Origin: Actinomyces sp. UMB0138
GTDB lineage: Bacteria; Bacillota; Negativicutes; Veillonellales; Veillonellaceae
Assembly: GCF_002849225.1 (NCBI RefSeq)
Contig: NZ_PKMC01000002.1
Coordinates: 248,001 to 312,000 of the forward strand
Direction of reading: 5' to 3'
Length of the DNA stretch: 64,000 nt
Shown here piece after piece: positions 1 to 8,336 of this stretch. The position numbers and the translations under genes are program-made. Position 1 is the first letter of the stretch, and every line of letters starts with the position of its first letter. The notes below the pieces were generated by a model. It worked only from the letters and a program-made list of their open reading frames with translations. It ran no database searches and was not told the origin of the DNA.

Positions 1-292
1 TCTGGCAGGCGCGCTCGGAGCAGAAATTGCTTGCTCGCGTCCGGTTGCTGAAGGTTCCGGCTGGCTAAGCCGCGACCGCTACGTTGGCGTGTCCGGCCAG
101 TCCGTCTCGCCAGACCTGTACCTGGCAGTCGGCATTTCCGGCCAGATCCAGCACACCGCTGGTATGGATAGCTCCAAGCTCGTTGTTGCGATCAACTCCG
201 ACAAGGACGCTCCTATTTTCGCAAAGGCAGATTACGGAATCGTCGGCGACCTCTACGAAGTGTTGCCGGCCCTAACTGAGGCAGTTCGATAA
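1..292 (+). CDS. fixB: Electron transfer flavoprotein alpha subunit, C-terminal fragment (FixB/EtfA)
   Basis: This is the 3' end of a gene whose start lies left of the window; the first whole codon is at position 2. The 96 visible residues are the C-terminal FAD-binding domain of the ETF alpha/FixB family. They include the conserved run RPVAEGSGW, the [20 protein letters not shown] segment that contacts FAD, then the [11 protein letters not shown] and [11 protein letters not shown] motifs. FixB pairs with FixA to form an ETF that takes electrons from NADH or another donor and passes them to FixC and FixX. The stop is followed four bases later by the fixC start, so the genes are co-transcribed. 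FixA should lie just upstream, outside the window. Identification is firm; the choice of FixB over plain EtfA rests on the fixC and fixX neighbours. Confidence 0.95.
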   Translation, partial: LAGALGAEIACSRPVAEGSGWLSRDRYVGVSGQSVSPDLYLAVGISGQIQHTAGMDSSKLVVAINSDKDAPIFAKADYGIVGDLYEVLPALTEAVR

Positions 293-296
293 ATAA

Positions 297-1595
297 ATGA
301 CCGAAGAAGAGTACGACTTTGATGCCATCGTCATCGGTGGCGGAATTTCGGGTGCGGTTTGCGCCTACCTGCTCGCCAGCCAGGAAAAGGAAGTCCTGCT
401 GATTGAGCGCGGTGTGGAACCGGGTTCGAAGAACCTGTCCGGCGGTGTTTTTTACTGCCGCGTAATGCAGGAAATCTTCCCTAACTTCATTGAAGAAGCC
501 CCGATTGAACGAAAGATTACGCGTAACTGCATTTCCTTCTTGAACAAGGAATCTTTCGTCAACGTGGACTACTGGGATGGGCGTCTAGCCGAACCTGTGA
601 ATGCGGTGACCGTCCTACGGGCCAAGTTCGATCCGTGGCTTTCGCAGCAGTGCGAAGAAGCGGGCGTGACCGTGATGCCTGGCATCAAGGTCGACTCTTT
701 GGTCAAGGAAGATGGACGTTACATTGGCGTCCGCGCTGGTGAGGACGAACTGAAGGCGCGCGTGATTATTGCGGCTGACGGCGTCAACTCCTTCATCAGC
801 AAGGACGAGGGGCTGCGCGATCGCGAACCTAAAGAGAACCTGGCGGTGGGCGTCAAGTCCGTCATCCAGCTTGGGGAAGATCGCATTCGCGAACGCTTCA
901 ACCTGAACGAGGACGAGGGTGCCGCCTACGCGATCGTGGGCGATTGCACCGAGGGCGTCGCAGGTGGCGGATTCATGTACACCAACAAGGAATCCGTATC
1001 CATCGGCATCGTGGCGCGTCTCGATGACATCGAGAAGAAGGGCAAGGTCTCTTCCGATCTGCACGACCACTTCCTTTCCCATCCCGCAATCGCGCCGTTC
1101 CTCAAGGATGGGGAACTGCTCGAGTACGGCTGCCACCTGGTAGCTGAAGGCGGAGCCAAGATGCAGCACGACCTGGTCCACCCCGGCCTGATTGTTATCG
1201 GCGACGCCGCTGGATTCACCCTGAACACCGGCTTCACCGTTCGCGGCATGGACCTAGCTGCTGGTAGCGCGCAGGCTGCAGCCCGAGCCGTCCTCGCCGC
1301 CCTAGACAAGAAGGACTATTCGAAGGAAGCGCTGAGCGCATACATCACCGAATACGAATCCATGTTTGTCGGCAAGGATATGAAGACTTACGCAGGCGCT
1401 CCAGAATTTCTGGAAAACGACGAAATGTATGGCGAGGTCGGCGAACTGGTGGCGAATGTCCTGTACGGCGTTTACAACCACGACCTCACCCCGCGCAAGC
1501 ACCTGGTGAAGGCCGCGTGGGATGCGTTCAAGGAATCGCCGCTGAAACTAACCAAGCTAGCCAAGATCGCCGTTCAAGGTATGAGGTCGATGTAA
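297..1595 (+). CDS. fixC: FixC: ETF-quinone oxidoreductase-type flavoprotein
   Basis: A 432-residue FAD-dependent oxidoreductase of the FixC/geranylgeranyl-reductase fold. The N-terminus has the dinucleotide-binding glycine motif (IVIGGGISGAV, about residues 11-21) followed by LLIERG. A second flavin motif, VIGDAAGFTLN, lies near residue 300. Length matches FixC (about 430). In the Fix system FixC and FixX accept electrons from FixAB and pass them to quinone, while a second electron branch reduces ferredoxin or flavodoxin (flavin-based bifurcation, known from diazotrophs and anaerobes). The gene starts four bases after fixB and its stop directly abuts the fixX start, so the three are one operon. 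There is no obvious ribosome-binding site of its own, which suggests translational coupling. The physiological electron acceptor cannot be read from the sequence. Confidence 0.93.
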   Translation: MTEEEYDFDAIVIGGGISGAVCAYLLASQEKEVLLIERGVEPGSKNLSGGVFYCRVMQEIFPNFIEEAPIERKITRNCISFLNKESFVNVDYWDGRLAEPVNAVTVLRAKFDPWLSQQCEEAGVTVMPGIKVDSLVKEDGRYIGVRAGEDELKARVIIAADGVNSFISKDEGLRDREPKENLAVGVKSVIQLGEDRIRERFNLNEDEGAAYAIVGDCTEGVAGGGFMYTNKESVSIGIVARLDDIEKKGKVSSDLHDHFLSHPAIAPFLKDGELLEYGCHLVAEGGAKMQHDLVHPGLIVIGDAAGFTLNTGFTVRGMDLAAGSAQAAARAVLAALDKKDYSKEALSAYITEYESMFVGKDMKTYAGAPEFLENDEMYGEVGELVANVLYGVYNHDLTPRKHLVKAAWDAFKESPLKLTKLAKIAVQGMRSM

Positions 1596-1892
1596 ATGGA
1601 AGAATACATTGGGGGAACCGTTCCGGACCGCCTGGCCAGGAACGTATACGAAGTAGACGAAGGTAACCCGCACATTGAGGTAAATCAGGAGATTGCGAAG
1701 GCCACGGGCACTGGCAAGCTGCTGGTTCGCATTTGCCCGGCGCACGTGTACTCCGAAGCGGAAAATGGGGACATTGAGGTCGAATACGCGGCCTGCCTCG
1801 AATGTGGCACCTGTCGCGCGGTAGCTGCCCCTGGCGCTTTGACCTGGCATTACCCGCAGTCCTCTATGGGCATCATGTTCCGTGAAGGCTAA
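1596..1892 (+). CDS. fixX: FixX: ferredoxin-like protein
   Basis: A 98-residue ferredoxin-like protein of the FixX family, the usual length. It has an isolated Cys in the ICPAHVY motif (about residue 46) and a CLECGTC cluster near residue 70, giving four cysteines, enough for one [4Fe-4S] cluster. FixX carries electrons between FixC and the quinone pool. The start codon directly follows the fixC stop. A hairpin terminator follows at 1911-1934, closing the fix operon. Confidence 0.93.
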   Translation: MEEYIGGTVPDRLARNVYEVDEGNPHIEVNQEIAKATGTGKLLVRICPAHVYSEAENGDIEVEYAACLECGTCRAVAAPGALTWHYPQSSMGIMFREG

Positions 1893-1910
1893 CTAAGTCG
1901 ATAGACTAGA

Positions 1911-1945
1911 CCCGGCTCCTTTAATGGGGCCGGGAAGCTTTTTAT
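1911..1945 (+). terminator. Rho-independent terminator after fixX
   Basis: Nine-base stem (arms about 1911-1919 and 1926-1934, one G-U pair) with a short AT-rich loop, followed by a T-rich run at 1939-1943. It lies 18 bases after the fixX stop. Confidence 0.8.
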
Positions 1946-1959
1946 GCGGCTAGGGCACT

Positions 1960-3171
1960 GTGGTGCCAGAAGGTGGGGAGCAAGTGGCAGTCGATAAGTC
2001 AGCAATCCTAGTTGCCCACGAAATTGTGCGTCGCGGCCCGCTTGGGCGCCTGGAACTTGCCAAGTCTCTTGGGCTTTCGCCCGCGTCTTTGACGCGTATT
2101 GCGAAGCAGTTGATCTATTTGGGCATAGCTGAAGAGGCCAAGTCTAAGCCGGAGCTGGATCGGGGTGAAGACCGAGCTTCGAAGACTTTGGGCCGGCCGG
2201 TAACCAATATGCGCGTTCGCGCAGGAATTCTGTTCGCGGGCGTTCTTCTTTACGAGGGCGGCGCCACGGTCGCGCTCGTGGATTCAACCGGACGTACCCG
2301 CTACAGTCATGCCGAGCACGCTGACATGTCTACGCCGCAGGCAATCGGCAAAGTGGTTGACGAATTGCTGAGCTCTGCCGAGGCGGCTGGGGCTAACGAA
2401 ACTATTGAGGCGGCGGTGGTCGCCCTCGACGGAATTGTTGATCGGGATGGTTTCGTCACTTCGGCGCCCTCGCTAGGGTTGGAACAGATTGACCTGTCCC
2501 AGTATGTTGAACCGCGCCTGTTCCCGCTGTGGTATTCGAATGATTCGGATGCGCTTTCGCAGGGGGAGCTGTGGTTTGGCATTGGGCGGAAAGCAGATGA
2601 TTTCGCCGTGCTGACTACCGGGGCTACGGTGCGGCATGCCCTGGTTCGTTCTGGCAAATTGCTTTCCAGTGACGATGGCGGGCACCAGCGCATCGCGCAC
2701 ATGCCGCTGTCCGGGGGGTCTGGCATTTGTACGCTGGGGCATCGCGGCTGCGTCTCTACCGCGTTGACGGTACAGTCGCTGCGGTCACGAGTGGCTTGGG
2801 CGCAACCCGATCTGGCGCAGAAGGATCTGAATACTGAAGAGTTCATTGCGCTGTTGCGCGAAAAGCTGCTCGCCAAGGATCCGGCACTTACCCAGATCCT
2901 GTGCGGTTTTGAACATGCTCTCCACAAGGCGGTAACGGTAGTTTCGTCAGTAGCAATGGTGTCTGACGTGGTGATCTGTGGGACGTTGGCGGCTATTGCC
3001 GAATGGCCCGAAATGGAATTCGAAAAGGAACTTGCCGAGTTCCTAGGGCCAAACATTGATCCGATTCGCGTGCACGTTCGCAAGGGTGGCTACGCTAACT
3101 GGGCTGCGGGCGCGGGTGCGGTTGCAATCGATTGTTGGATCAGACGTTTGGTAGAAAAAGCCTCCCAGTAG
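1960..3171 (+). CDS. ROK-family transcriptional regulator / sugar-kinase-like protein
   Basis: A 403-residue protein with an N-terminal winged helix (residues about 10-55, including GRLELAKSLGLSPASLTRIAKQL) joined to a ROK (repressor, ORF, kinase) domain. ROK regulators usually sense a sugar or sugar phosphate and repress uptake or catabolic genes. The zinc motif normally written CxCGxxGCxE appears here as ICTLGHRGCVS: the first and last Cys are kept, the middle Cys is Leu and the Glu is Ser, so metal binding and kinase activity may be weakened or lost. The start is uncertain: a GTG at 1960 (used here) has a weak AGGG upstream, while a GTG at 1984 sits behind a purine-rich AAGGTGGGGAG. No sugar genes lie beside it, so its target cannot be inferred. 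Confidence 0.85.
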   Translation: MVPEGGEQVAVDKSAILVAHEIVRRGPLGRLELAKSLGLSPASLTRIAKQLIYLGIAEEAKSKPELDRGEDRASKTLGRPVTNMRVRAGILFAGVLLYEGGATVALVDSTGRTRYSHAEHADMSTPQAIGKVVDELLSSAEAAGANETIEAAVVALDGIVDRDGFVTSAPSLGLEQIDLSQYVEPRLFPLWYSNDSDALSQGELWFGIGRKADDFAVLTTGATVRHALVRSGKLLSSDDGGHQRIAHMPLSGGSGICTLGHRGCVSTALTVQSLRSRVAWAQPDLAQKDLNTEEFIALLREKLLAKDPALTQILCGFEHALHKAVTVVSSVAMVSDVVICGTLAAIAEWPEMEFEKELAEFLGPNIDPIRVHVRKGGYANWAAGAGAVAIDCWIRRLVEKASQ

Positions 3172-3187
3172 GCGGGAAGAGTACTCC

Positions 3188-3895
3188 ATGGCAAAGAACT
3201 CTACAGGGAAGGCGCTGTTGGGACTGCTAGTGCTGGTTGCGGTGCTGGCCATAGGTGCCGACCGGGGAGCCGTGTATTTTGCGCAGAGCGTGGGGGCCTC
3301 CAAACTGCAGGACTATGGGGCGGTTGACCCGAAAGTGAAGATCCACGATCTTCCGGCTTTGCAAAACCTGGTGCGCACGCGTGTCGAGGACGCGACTCTT
3401 ACCGCCAGCGAAGTGGAAGTGCCCATCTTTTCTGGGGCAGAACGTACCACTATTAGTTTGCGCGATCTGAAGGTGCAGGCGCAGGGGTTGGCGTATAAAC
3501 CTGAAACGCAGGTACGTCACGCCAGCTATGTTTTCTTGCTGCCGGACGAACAAATACAGAAGGTGCTGCAGGCAAAGGACATCCCCGCCCAGGTGCACAC
3601 TGACGGCGAACAGATCCGTCTGACTAGCAAGGTTATGGGAGCGCAAGTTACTGGGAAGCTGACCATCCGGGCCGCAGAGCCCACCAGCGACAATAAGCCG
3701 CAGATTGAATTTGTTGTGCACGGCGTAGACATGAATCTTTGGGGCTATTCCGGGCAATTGGGCGGGGATAAGGCAACTACGCTGGGTCCGCTGCCGCTGA
3801 CGGATTTGCCAGCGGGGACCACGATCGATTCGATCCGACCGGTCAAGGGCGGCGTGCAATTGTCGGGGCAGCTTTCAGATTTTCACTTGCAGTAG
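3188..3895 (+). CDS. LmeA-like/DUF2993 family exported protein
   Basis: A 235-residue protein with an N-terminal hydrophobic anchor or signal segment (about residues 9-25) and a DUF2993 domain that fills the rest. Features of the family are the early segment ending in a basic-acidic RTRVEDATLTASEVEVPIF pattern and the terminal repeat of beta strands. The best-studied member, mycobacterial LmeA, is a periplasmic phospholipid-binding protein needed for lipomannan elongation. That role is not implied here, only that this protein probably binds lipid outside the membrane. The gene lies 16 bases after the ROK gene with a GGGAAGAG ribosome-binding site, so they may share a transcript. Confidence 0.75.
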   Translation: MAKNSTGKALLGLLVLVAVLAIGADRGAVYFAQSVGASKLQDYGAVDPKVKIHDLPALQNLVRTRVEDATLTASEVEVPIFSGAERTTISLRDLKVQAQGLAYKPETQVRHASYVFLLPDEQIQKVLQAKDIPAQVHTDGEQIRLTSKVMGAQVTGKLTIRAAEPTSDNKPQIEFVVHGVDMNLWGYSGQLGGDKATTLGPLPLTDLPAGTTIDSIRPVKGGVQLSGQLSDFHLQ

Positions 3896-4008
3896 TTACT
3901 GGCGTCCTCGCAGCTAGGATGACGGGTAGTGGTGTGGGTAGAAGCGAGTGTGGATGAAAAACCTTTATCCTGGTATTGGCAGAGTAAATACGGGATTTAG
4001 GGAAAAGC

Positions 4009-5805
4009 GTGCTCGTTTCTTTTGGTCCGCATCCGGAGCGGCAGTCCGTGCGCCAGTTGGCGTTCGGCGATTATGCACGCTTGTTGCCCGCTTCGGTGGT
4101 AGGCCTAATTGCTGCCGTGAATGCGGCGCTCGTAGTTACTGCCCCGCTGTTGCTCGTGAAACCGCCCTGGGCCCAGTCCGTCGCGATTGGGATTTGTTCT
4201 GCTTTCGGATACGGTTTAGGGGCCTTGCTGGGCTCCATTGTTTACTGGATAGCCAGGGCGCTGGCACTGCAGGTAGTAGTCGAAAAACGCGTCCTCAGGC
4301 TGCTCGCCTGGATCATCTCCGCAGGTCTATTAGCGCTTGCTACCTGGGGTTTTGTGATGAACTATCGGGCAGCAATAAAAACGGCGTCTTTGACCGGTAT
4401 GGAAAAACCGAGCGCCATAATCTACCTGCTGGAACTTGCCCTGGGGGCAGCCCTGGCGTGGGGCATTTTGCAGCTCATCAGCCTGGTACACCAGCTAACC
4501 GTGAAGCTAATCAAGAACTTTGGGTCGCGGCTGCCGTTGCCGCTCGCGCGCCTGGCCGGGTGGGTGCTGGTCATTACCGTGGTTGCACTTGTCCTATACT
4601 GCGGGGTGGTTCGAGGTGGGCTGGGATGGGCCTCAAAACAAGCGGCGGAACTAAACAAACAGACCTACCCCAACGCTTCCCGGCCCACCTCGGAACTCGT
4701 GTCGGGGTCAGTCACCTCCAATGAGGACTGGAACTTGCTGGGAAAGGAAGGGCGCGCCTACGTCGCACACACGCCCTCGAAAAGTGAAATAAGCAAGCTG
4801 ACAAAGCTTCCCGCCACGCAGCCAATTCGCGCCTACGCCTCGGTGGCGCAACACAAAAACGTGGCAGAAACGGCCCGTGCGGTAGTAGCTGAGCTGGAGC
4901 GCACCGGCGCCTTTGAGCGTCCCGTGCTGGCCGTCATCACCACGACCGGCACCGGCTGGGTGAATAGCTGGAATCCTGGCGCCTTCGAATACGCCACTGG
5001 CGGCAACTGCGCCACCGCTGCGATGCAGTATTCATACAACCCTTCCTGGGTGCAGATCTTGGCCAACAAAGACGAAGTGAAGAGGGCGGGAACCACGCTC
5101 GTGCGCGCGGTACTCGAGAAAGTATCCACCCTGCCCAAGGATAAGCGCCCGAAGGTGTACCTGTCGGGAGAATCTTTGGGCGCCTACTCTGGGCTGGCCG
5201 CCCTCACCGAACTATCAAAGACTGCCCACGGGCGCCATCTGGTTTCCCTAGTGAGCGGACAGCTATGGGCGGGAACTCCAGCCTTCACGCCGGAGCGGGT
5301 GAATCTAGAGAGGGCGCGCACCCACGGCAGTCCTCAGATCGCGCCCGTAATAGACAACGGCCGCCACATTAGGGTGGTCACTGCCCACGGGGAGCTTGCC
5401 ACCGACATTTACGGCCGCGAACTTGGCAGGTGGTCTTACCCGCGAACCATCTACGCCCAGCACGCTTCCGACCCGGTCACCCGCTGGGAGCTGCCTATCT
5501 GGACCGCAGAACCAGATTGGATGCGCGAGGACGCCGGCCGCGACGTGGATTCACACCTGCGATGGCACTGGTTTGTCACCTTCACGCAGCTTTCCGCAGA
5601 ACTACCGTTGGCCATAGAAACCGAACCGGGGCACGGCCACAACTACCAAGGCGAATACTTGACTTACTGGCGCTCACTCCTTGGGTTGCCAGGGGCAATC
5701 GGGGCCACCGCATCCCCACTTACCGAGGAAGGCTCTGTCGGCCGCGCCATAGGTCAAGGTGGAGCCACTGACAAGCAAATCTTGGATGCCCTGCGCGCCA
5801 ACTAG
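4009..5805 (+). CDS. Abhydrolase_9-type membrane alpha/beta hydrolase
   Basis: A 598-residue protein. The first 215 residues hold about five hydrophobic segments, matching the membrane N-terminal domain of the Abhydrolase_9 family. The C-terminal half is an alpha/beta hydrolase with the nucleophile elbow GESLGAYSG (about residues 384-392) containing the catalytic Ser, and a late acidic/His-rich region (VDSHLRWHWFVTF, and HGHNYQGEYL) that could supply the remaining catalytic residues. The family is common in Actinobacteria and its substrate is mostly unknown; a lipase or esterase acting on envelope lipids is plausible. The start is GTG behind TTAGGGAAAAGC. The gene stands between the LmeA-like gene and the oppositely oriented CPBP protease gene. 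Confidence 0.82.
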   Translation: MLVSFGPHPERQSVRQLAFGDYARLLPASVVGLIAAVNAALVVTAPLLLVKPPWAQSVAIGICSAFGYGLGALLGSIVYWIARALALQVVVEKRVLRLLAWIISAGLLALATWGFVMNYRAAIKTASLTGMEKPSAIIYLLELALGAALAWGILQLISLVHQLTVKLIKNFGSRLPLPLARLAGWVLVITVVALVLYCGVVRGGLGWASKQAAELNKQTYPNASRPTSELVSGSVTSNEDWNLLGKEGRAYVAHTPSKSEISKLTKLPATQPIRAYASVAQHKNVAETARAVVAELERTGAFERPVLAVITTTGTGWVNSWNPGAFEYATGGNCATAAMQYSYNPSWVQILANKDEVKRAGTTLVRAVLEKVSTLPKDKRPKVYLSGESLGAYSGLAALTELSKTAHGRHLVSLVSGQLWAGTPAFTPERVNLERARTHGSPQIAPVIDNGRHIRVVTAHGELATDIYGRELGRWSYPRTIYAQHASDPVTRWELPIWTAEPDWMREDAGRDVDSHLRWHWFVTFTQLSAELPLAIETEPGHGHNYQGEYLTYWRSLLGLPGAIGATASPLTEEGSVGRAIGQGGATDKQILDALRAN

Positions 5806-5845
5806 CCGTTAGGTGTCTAGGCGAGGCCGCTGGGCGCGGGCCAGT

Positions 5846-6655
5846 TCACAGGACGAAAACGAAGAATCCCCACAGCGTGTGCGCAATGATCGCGGGCCAC
5901 AGGTGCCCGGTCATGACGCGCACACAGTAGAAACCAAAACCGGTAACGATTGAGCGGGCAGCAATAAGAGCTGCCATCGTCCAGTCGGTACCAAGGGGGA
6001 TCATGCCGAACTGCCAGATAGCAAACAGCACCAGCGACAGGGCCACGGCCTGCCACTCGCGCCGCAGCAGGTCACGGCTAGTCATCAAGATAGTGCCGCG
6101 AAAGAGCAACTCCTCGGCCACCGCCACGGCCAACACGCCCACACCGCCACTCAGCAGCGCTGCCGTAGAATCCTCCGTCACCTCGTAGACGGTGATATTG
6201 CGGATAGCAATAACGGCAATTAGGAAGAACTGGGCCATAGCTCCCGCGCGAATCAGCACCGGAATATTGCGCCTAGGCGGATAGGTGACCGGGTCTGGGG
6301 TAAGGGACAGCTCTGAAAAGGCGCGCGCGTTCGAATATTCTTCGTCCTCCCACGGATCCACCGGCCGACGAGCAGCGCGCTCGCGGGTGGCCTGCAATGA
6401 CGGCTCTATCAGCACGTCCATGCCATGGTCTAGCTTGCGGGCAACCGCCAAAGTAAAGAAGGACACTATGGCTAGTGGAATCACCAGTTCCAACACGGTG
6501 GTGGAAGGGCGCAGTAGCGATCTGGGGAACCCAACCGCCTCGATGGGCAGGGTGAATACCACGACGGCTACCTCGCGTAGCAGGAATGCTCCCGCGAAAG
6601 TTGCCGCGAGCCAGCCAACCGTAGGCAGGTTAGACCGCCAGTGCAAATACCTCAT
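5846..6655 (-). CDS. CPBP-family intramembrane metalloprotease
   Basis: A 269-residue polytopic membrane protein. It carries the CPBP (Abi/CAAX prenyl protease) motifs: motif 1 EELLFRG (about residue 185), motif 2 in FAIWQFG and motif 3 in IAHTLWGF near the C-terminus, giving the Glu-Glu, Arg and His residues that bind metal and catalyse. About six hydrophobic segments are visible. Family members process prenylated proteins in eukaryotes and affect bacteriocin immunity, signalling or envelope proteins in bacteria; the substrate here is unknown. Its ATG overlaps the stop of the ccdA-like gene by four bases (ATGA), so it is translated with the upstream thiol-redox genes. Confidence 0.85.
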   Translation of the reverse strand: MRYLHWRSNLPTVGWLAATFAGAFLLREVAVVVFTLPIEAVGFPRSLLRPSTTVLELVIPLAIVSFFTLAVARKLDHGMDVLIEPSLQATRERAARRPVDPWEDEEYSNARAFSELSLTPDPVTYPPRRNIPVLIRAGAMAQFFLIAVIAIRNITVYEVTEDSTAALLSGGVGVLAVAVAEELLFRGTILMTSRDLLRREWQAVALSLVLFAIWQFGMIPLGTDWTMAALIAARSIVTGFGFYCVRVMTGHLWPAIIAHTLWGFFVFVL

Positions 6656-7485
6656 TTACGCTTGTTCCTTCCGCCTTTCACGAGGACGAACACCAGGGCG
6701 GCCAGCAGCACTATAAGCAGAAGGAACAACCAGTTAGGTACTGCCTTTCCCGCCTGCAAAAGAGCGTTTTCTAGGTGGGCCTGTTCGCTGGTGCCCAAGA
6801 TCGCGAAACCAGCAATTCCGCCACTGCCAATAAGGAGGATCCCCAAGATGACGAACAGCGCCCCGCCAATCAGCGAACCCCAAGTGGTTTGCCTCCCCAA
6901 GAACTTCACCGGGCGTGGCCGCAACCAATTGCGCTTGTGCTGGCTGAGCGAATTCCACCCGAGCGAAAGCGCCGCGATCGGGGTAAACATGCCAAGCGCG
7001 TAAGAAAACATGGTGGCCACACCCAACGTGGTCGAACCGGCAGTAACCGCAAGCGCCAAAACAGCACCCAGGATGGGGCCGGTGCAACCGGCGCCAGCCA
7101 ACCCGTAGCTCAATCCCAACAGGCCAATAGCTAGGGCAGAAACCCCGCCGCCCCGCCGAGTCGCGCGCCGCGTGCTCCCCGGTAGCCGCAGATGCGGGAA
7201 CGGCAAAGCCAGCCCAGTCCAAACGCCCATCACAATAATGATGACACCAGTAACAACCGCTATCGTGTGTCGGTACTGCATCAGCACACTAGACAGGGCA
7301 CCCGCTGCGGCCCCAAGCGGCAAAAGCGCTACCAAAAGGCCCGCGAAGAACACGAGCGTCGACCTCGCAATTTGGCCCTTGGAACTGAAAGCGTAAGCGA
7401 AGAACGCGGGAATTAGAGTGGCAGAGCAGGGGGCCAGAAGGGTAACCAGTCCGCCCAGGTATGCGCTTAGTAGTGTGACGCTCAC
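6652..7485 (-). CDS. ccdA: CcdA/DsbD-type transmembrane electron carrier
   Basis: A 277-residue membrane protein with six or so transmembrane segments and the DsbD/CcdA fold signatures: an early proline/cysteine segment (VTLLAPCSATLIPAFFAY) and the matching GAGCTGPILGAVLA segment (about residue 130), each with one Cys. These paired cysteines shuttle electrons from cytoplasmic thioredoxin to extracytoplasmic thiol proteins. The start is GTG, overlapping the stop of the dsbA-like gene by four bases (GTGA). The last 50 residues end in a strongly basic tail (KGGRNKRK). The direct partner is probably the thioredoxin-fold protein encoded just upstream. Confidence 0.9.
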   Translation of the reverse strand: MSVTLLSAYLGGLVTLLAPCSATLIPAFFAYAFSSKGQIARSTLVFFAGLLVALLPLGAAAGALSSVLMQYRHTIAVVTGVIIIVMGVWTGLALPFPHLRLPGSTRRATRRGGGVSALAIGLLGLSYGLAGAGCTGPILGAVLALAVTAGSTTLGVATMFSYALGMFTPIAALSLGWNSLSQHKRNWLRPRPVKFLGRQTTWGSLIGGALFVILGILLIGSGGIAGFAILGTSEQAHLENALLQAGKAVPNWLFLLLIVLLAALVFVLVKGGRNKRK

Positions 7486-8318
7486 TTGATGTTTGTCCGT
7501 CCTGTGGCATCTTTGTAGGCGGCTCGGATAGTGGCAAGGAATAGCTGCGGATCCTGAGCGCCGCTGATGAATCGGTCATTGATGAAGAACATGGGAGTAC
7601 CTTGCAGGCCCAGGTCGGTAGAAGCATGATCGGTTTGCTGGTCTACCTGTGAGGCAAGTTCGTCAGAGCCCGCCTCTTCGATAAATTCGTCAACATCTTC
7701 GATGCCCGCTTTTTGTGCCGTCTGGCGGAGCAGGTATTCGTTCCAATCGGGGTGGTCGCCATCCGCACTCAATTTGTAGGCGGCGTCGTGGAAGGGCCAG
7801 AACTTACCGCGGTTTGCGGCTGCTAGTCCGCCAGCAGCGGCGTATTCGGAATGGTACTGGCCGAAGAAGGCCATGTCTTTCCATTCCACCCGCAAAACTC
7901 CCGCGTCAATGAGCGGGGTCAGCTTCGAAATGCTTTCTTCCTGAGCGCGTTCGCACATCGGGCAGGAGAAGTCGCCGAATTCGACCATAACTACCGGCGC
8001 ATCCGCTTTGCCGAGGGCGCGCCCATCCTGCGGGTCGCGGCGGGCTTCGGCCAGCATAGCTTTGCGCTGTTTTTCGTTCGCAACTTTTTCGGCAGGCTGT
8101 TCGCGGGCGCCCACATCCAGGAGCCCTTGCGGGTCGGTCGGGAGGGCGACCTCGGTTTCGGTCTGCTCGCTGGTCTGCTGGGTGGGTGCAGCCTCGTGGT
8201 CTTTGCTCTTGGTGGCGTTGTAAATGATTAGCCCGGCAATGATGGCCACAGTCACGCAAATTGCTGCCGCAAGTAGCACCACGACGGGGTTGCGGCGCTC
8301 GCTCGCCTTGTCAGTCAT
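7482..8318 (-). CDS. Membrane-anchored DsbA-family thiol oxidoreductase
   Basis: A 278-residue protein with an N-terminal membrane anchor (residues about 9-31), a charged Thr/Gln/Glu-rich linker and a DsbA-like thioredoxin domain from about residue 105. The active site is FGDFSCPMCERAQEE (CPMC), and the cis-proline region is the GTPMFFINDRFISGAQ motif. The domain lies outside the membrane and would form, break or isomerise disulfides in secreted proteins. Being coupled to a CcdA reductant channel suggests it may be kept reduced, whereas related actinobacterial enzymes such as MdbA act as oxidases; sequence alone does not decide. An AAGGGA ribosome-binding site supports the ATG at 8318. Confidence 0.87.
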   Translation of the reverse strand: MTDKASERRNPVVVLLAAAICVTVAIIAGLIIYNATKSKDHEAAPTQQTSEQTETEVALPTDPQGLLDVGAREQPAEKVANEKQRKAMLAEARRDPQDGRALGKADAPVVMVEFGDFSCPMCERAQEESISKLTPLIDAGVLRVEWKDMAFFGQYHSEYAAAGGLAAANRGKFWPFHDAAYKLSADGDHPDWNEYLLRQTAQKAGIEDVDEFIEEAGSDELASQVDQQTDHASTDLGLQGTPMFFINDRFISGAQDPQLFLATIRAAYKDATGRTNIK

Positions 8319-8336
8319 CTGTTCCCTTTCAGCAGG

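Noticed and set aside
615..1181. A 188-codon minus-strand frame inside fixC
   Set aside because: It lies entirely within a well-conserved flavoprotein gene and its translation shows no recognisable domain.
3948..4724. A 258-codon plus-strand frame overlapping the Abhydrolase_9 gene
   Set aside because: It has a biased, Arg/Cys-rich translation and no family resemblance. The other frame has membrane spans and a GESLG elbow, so this one is a shadow.
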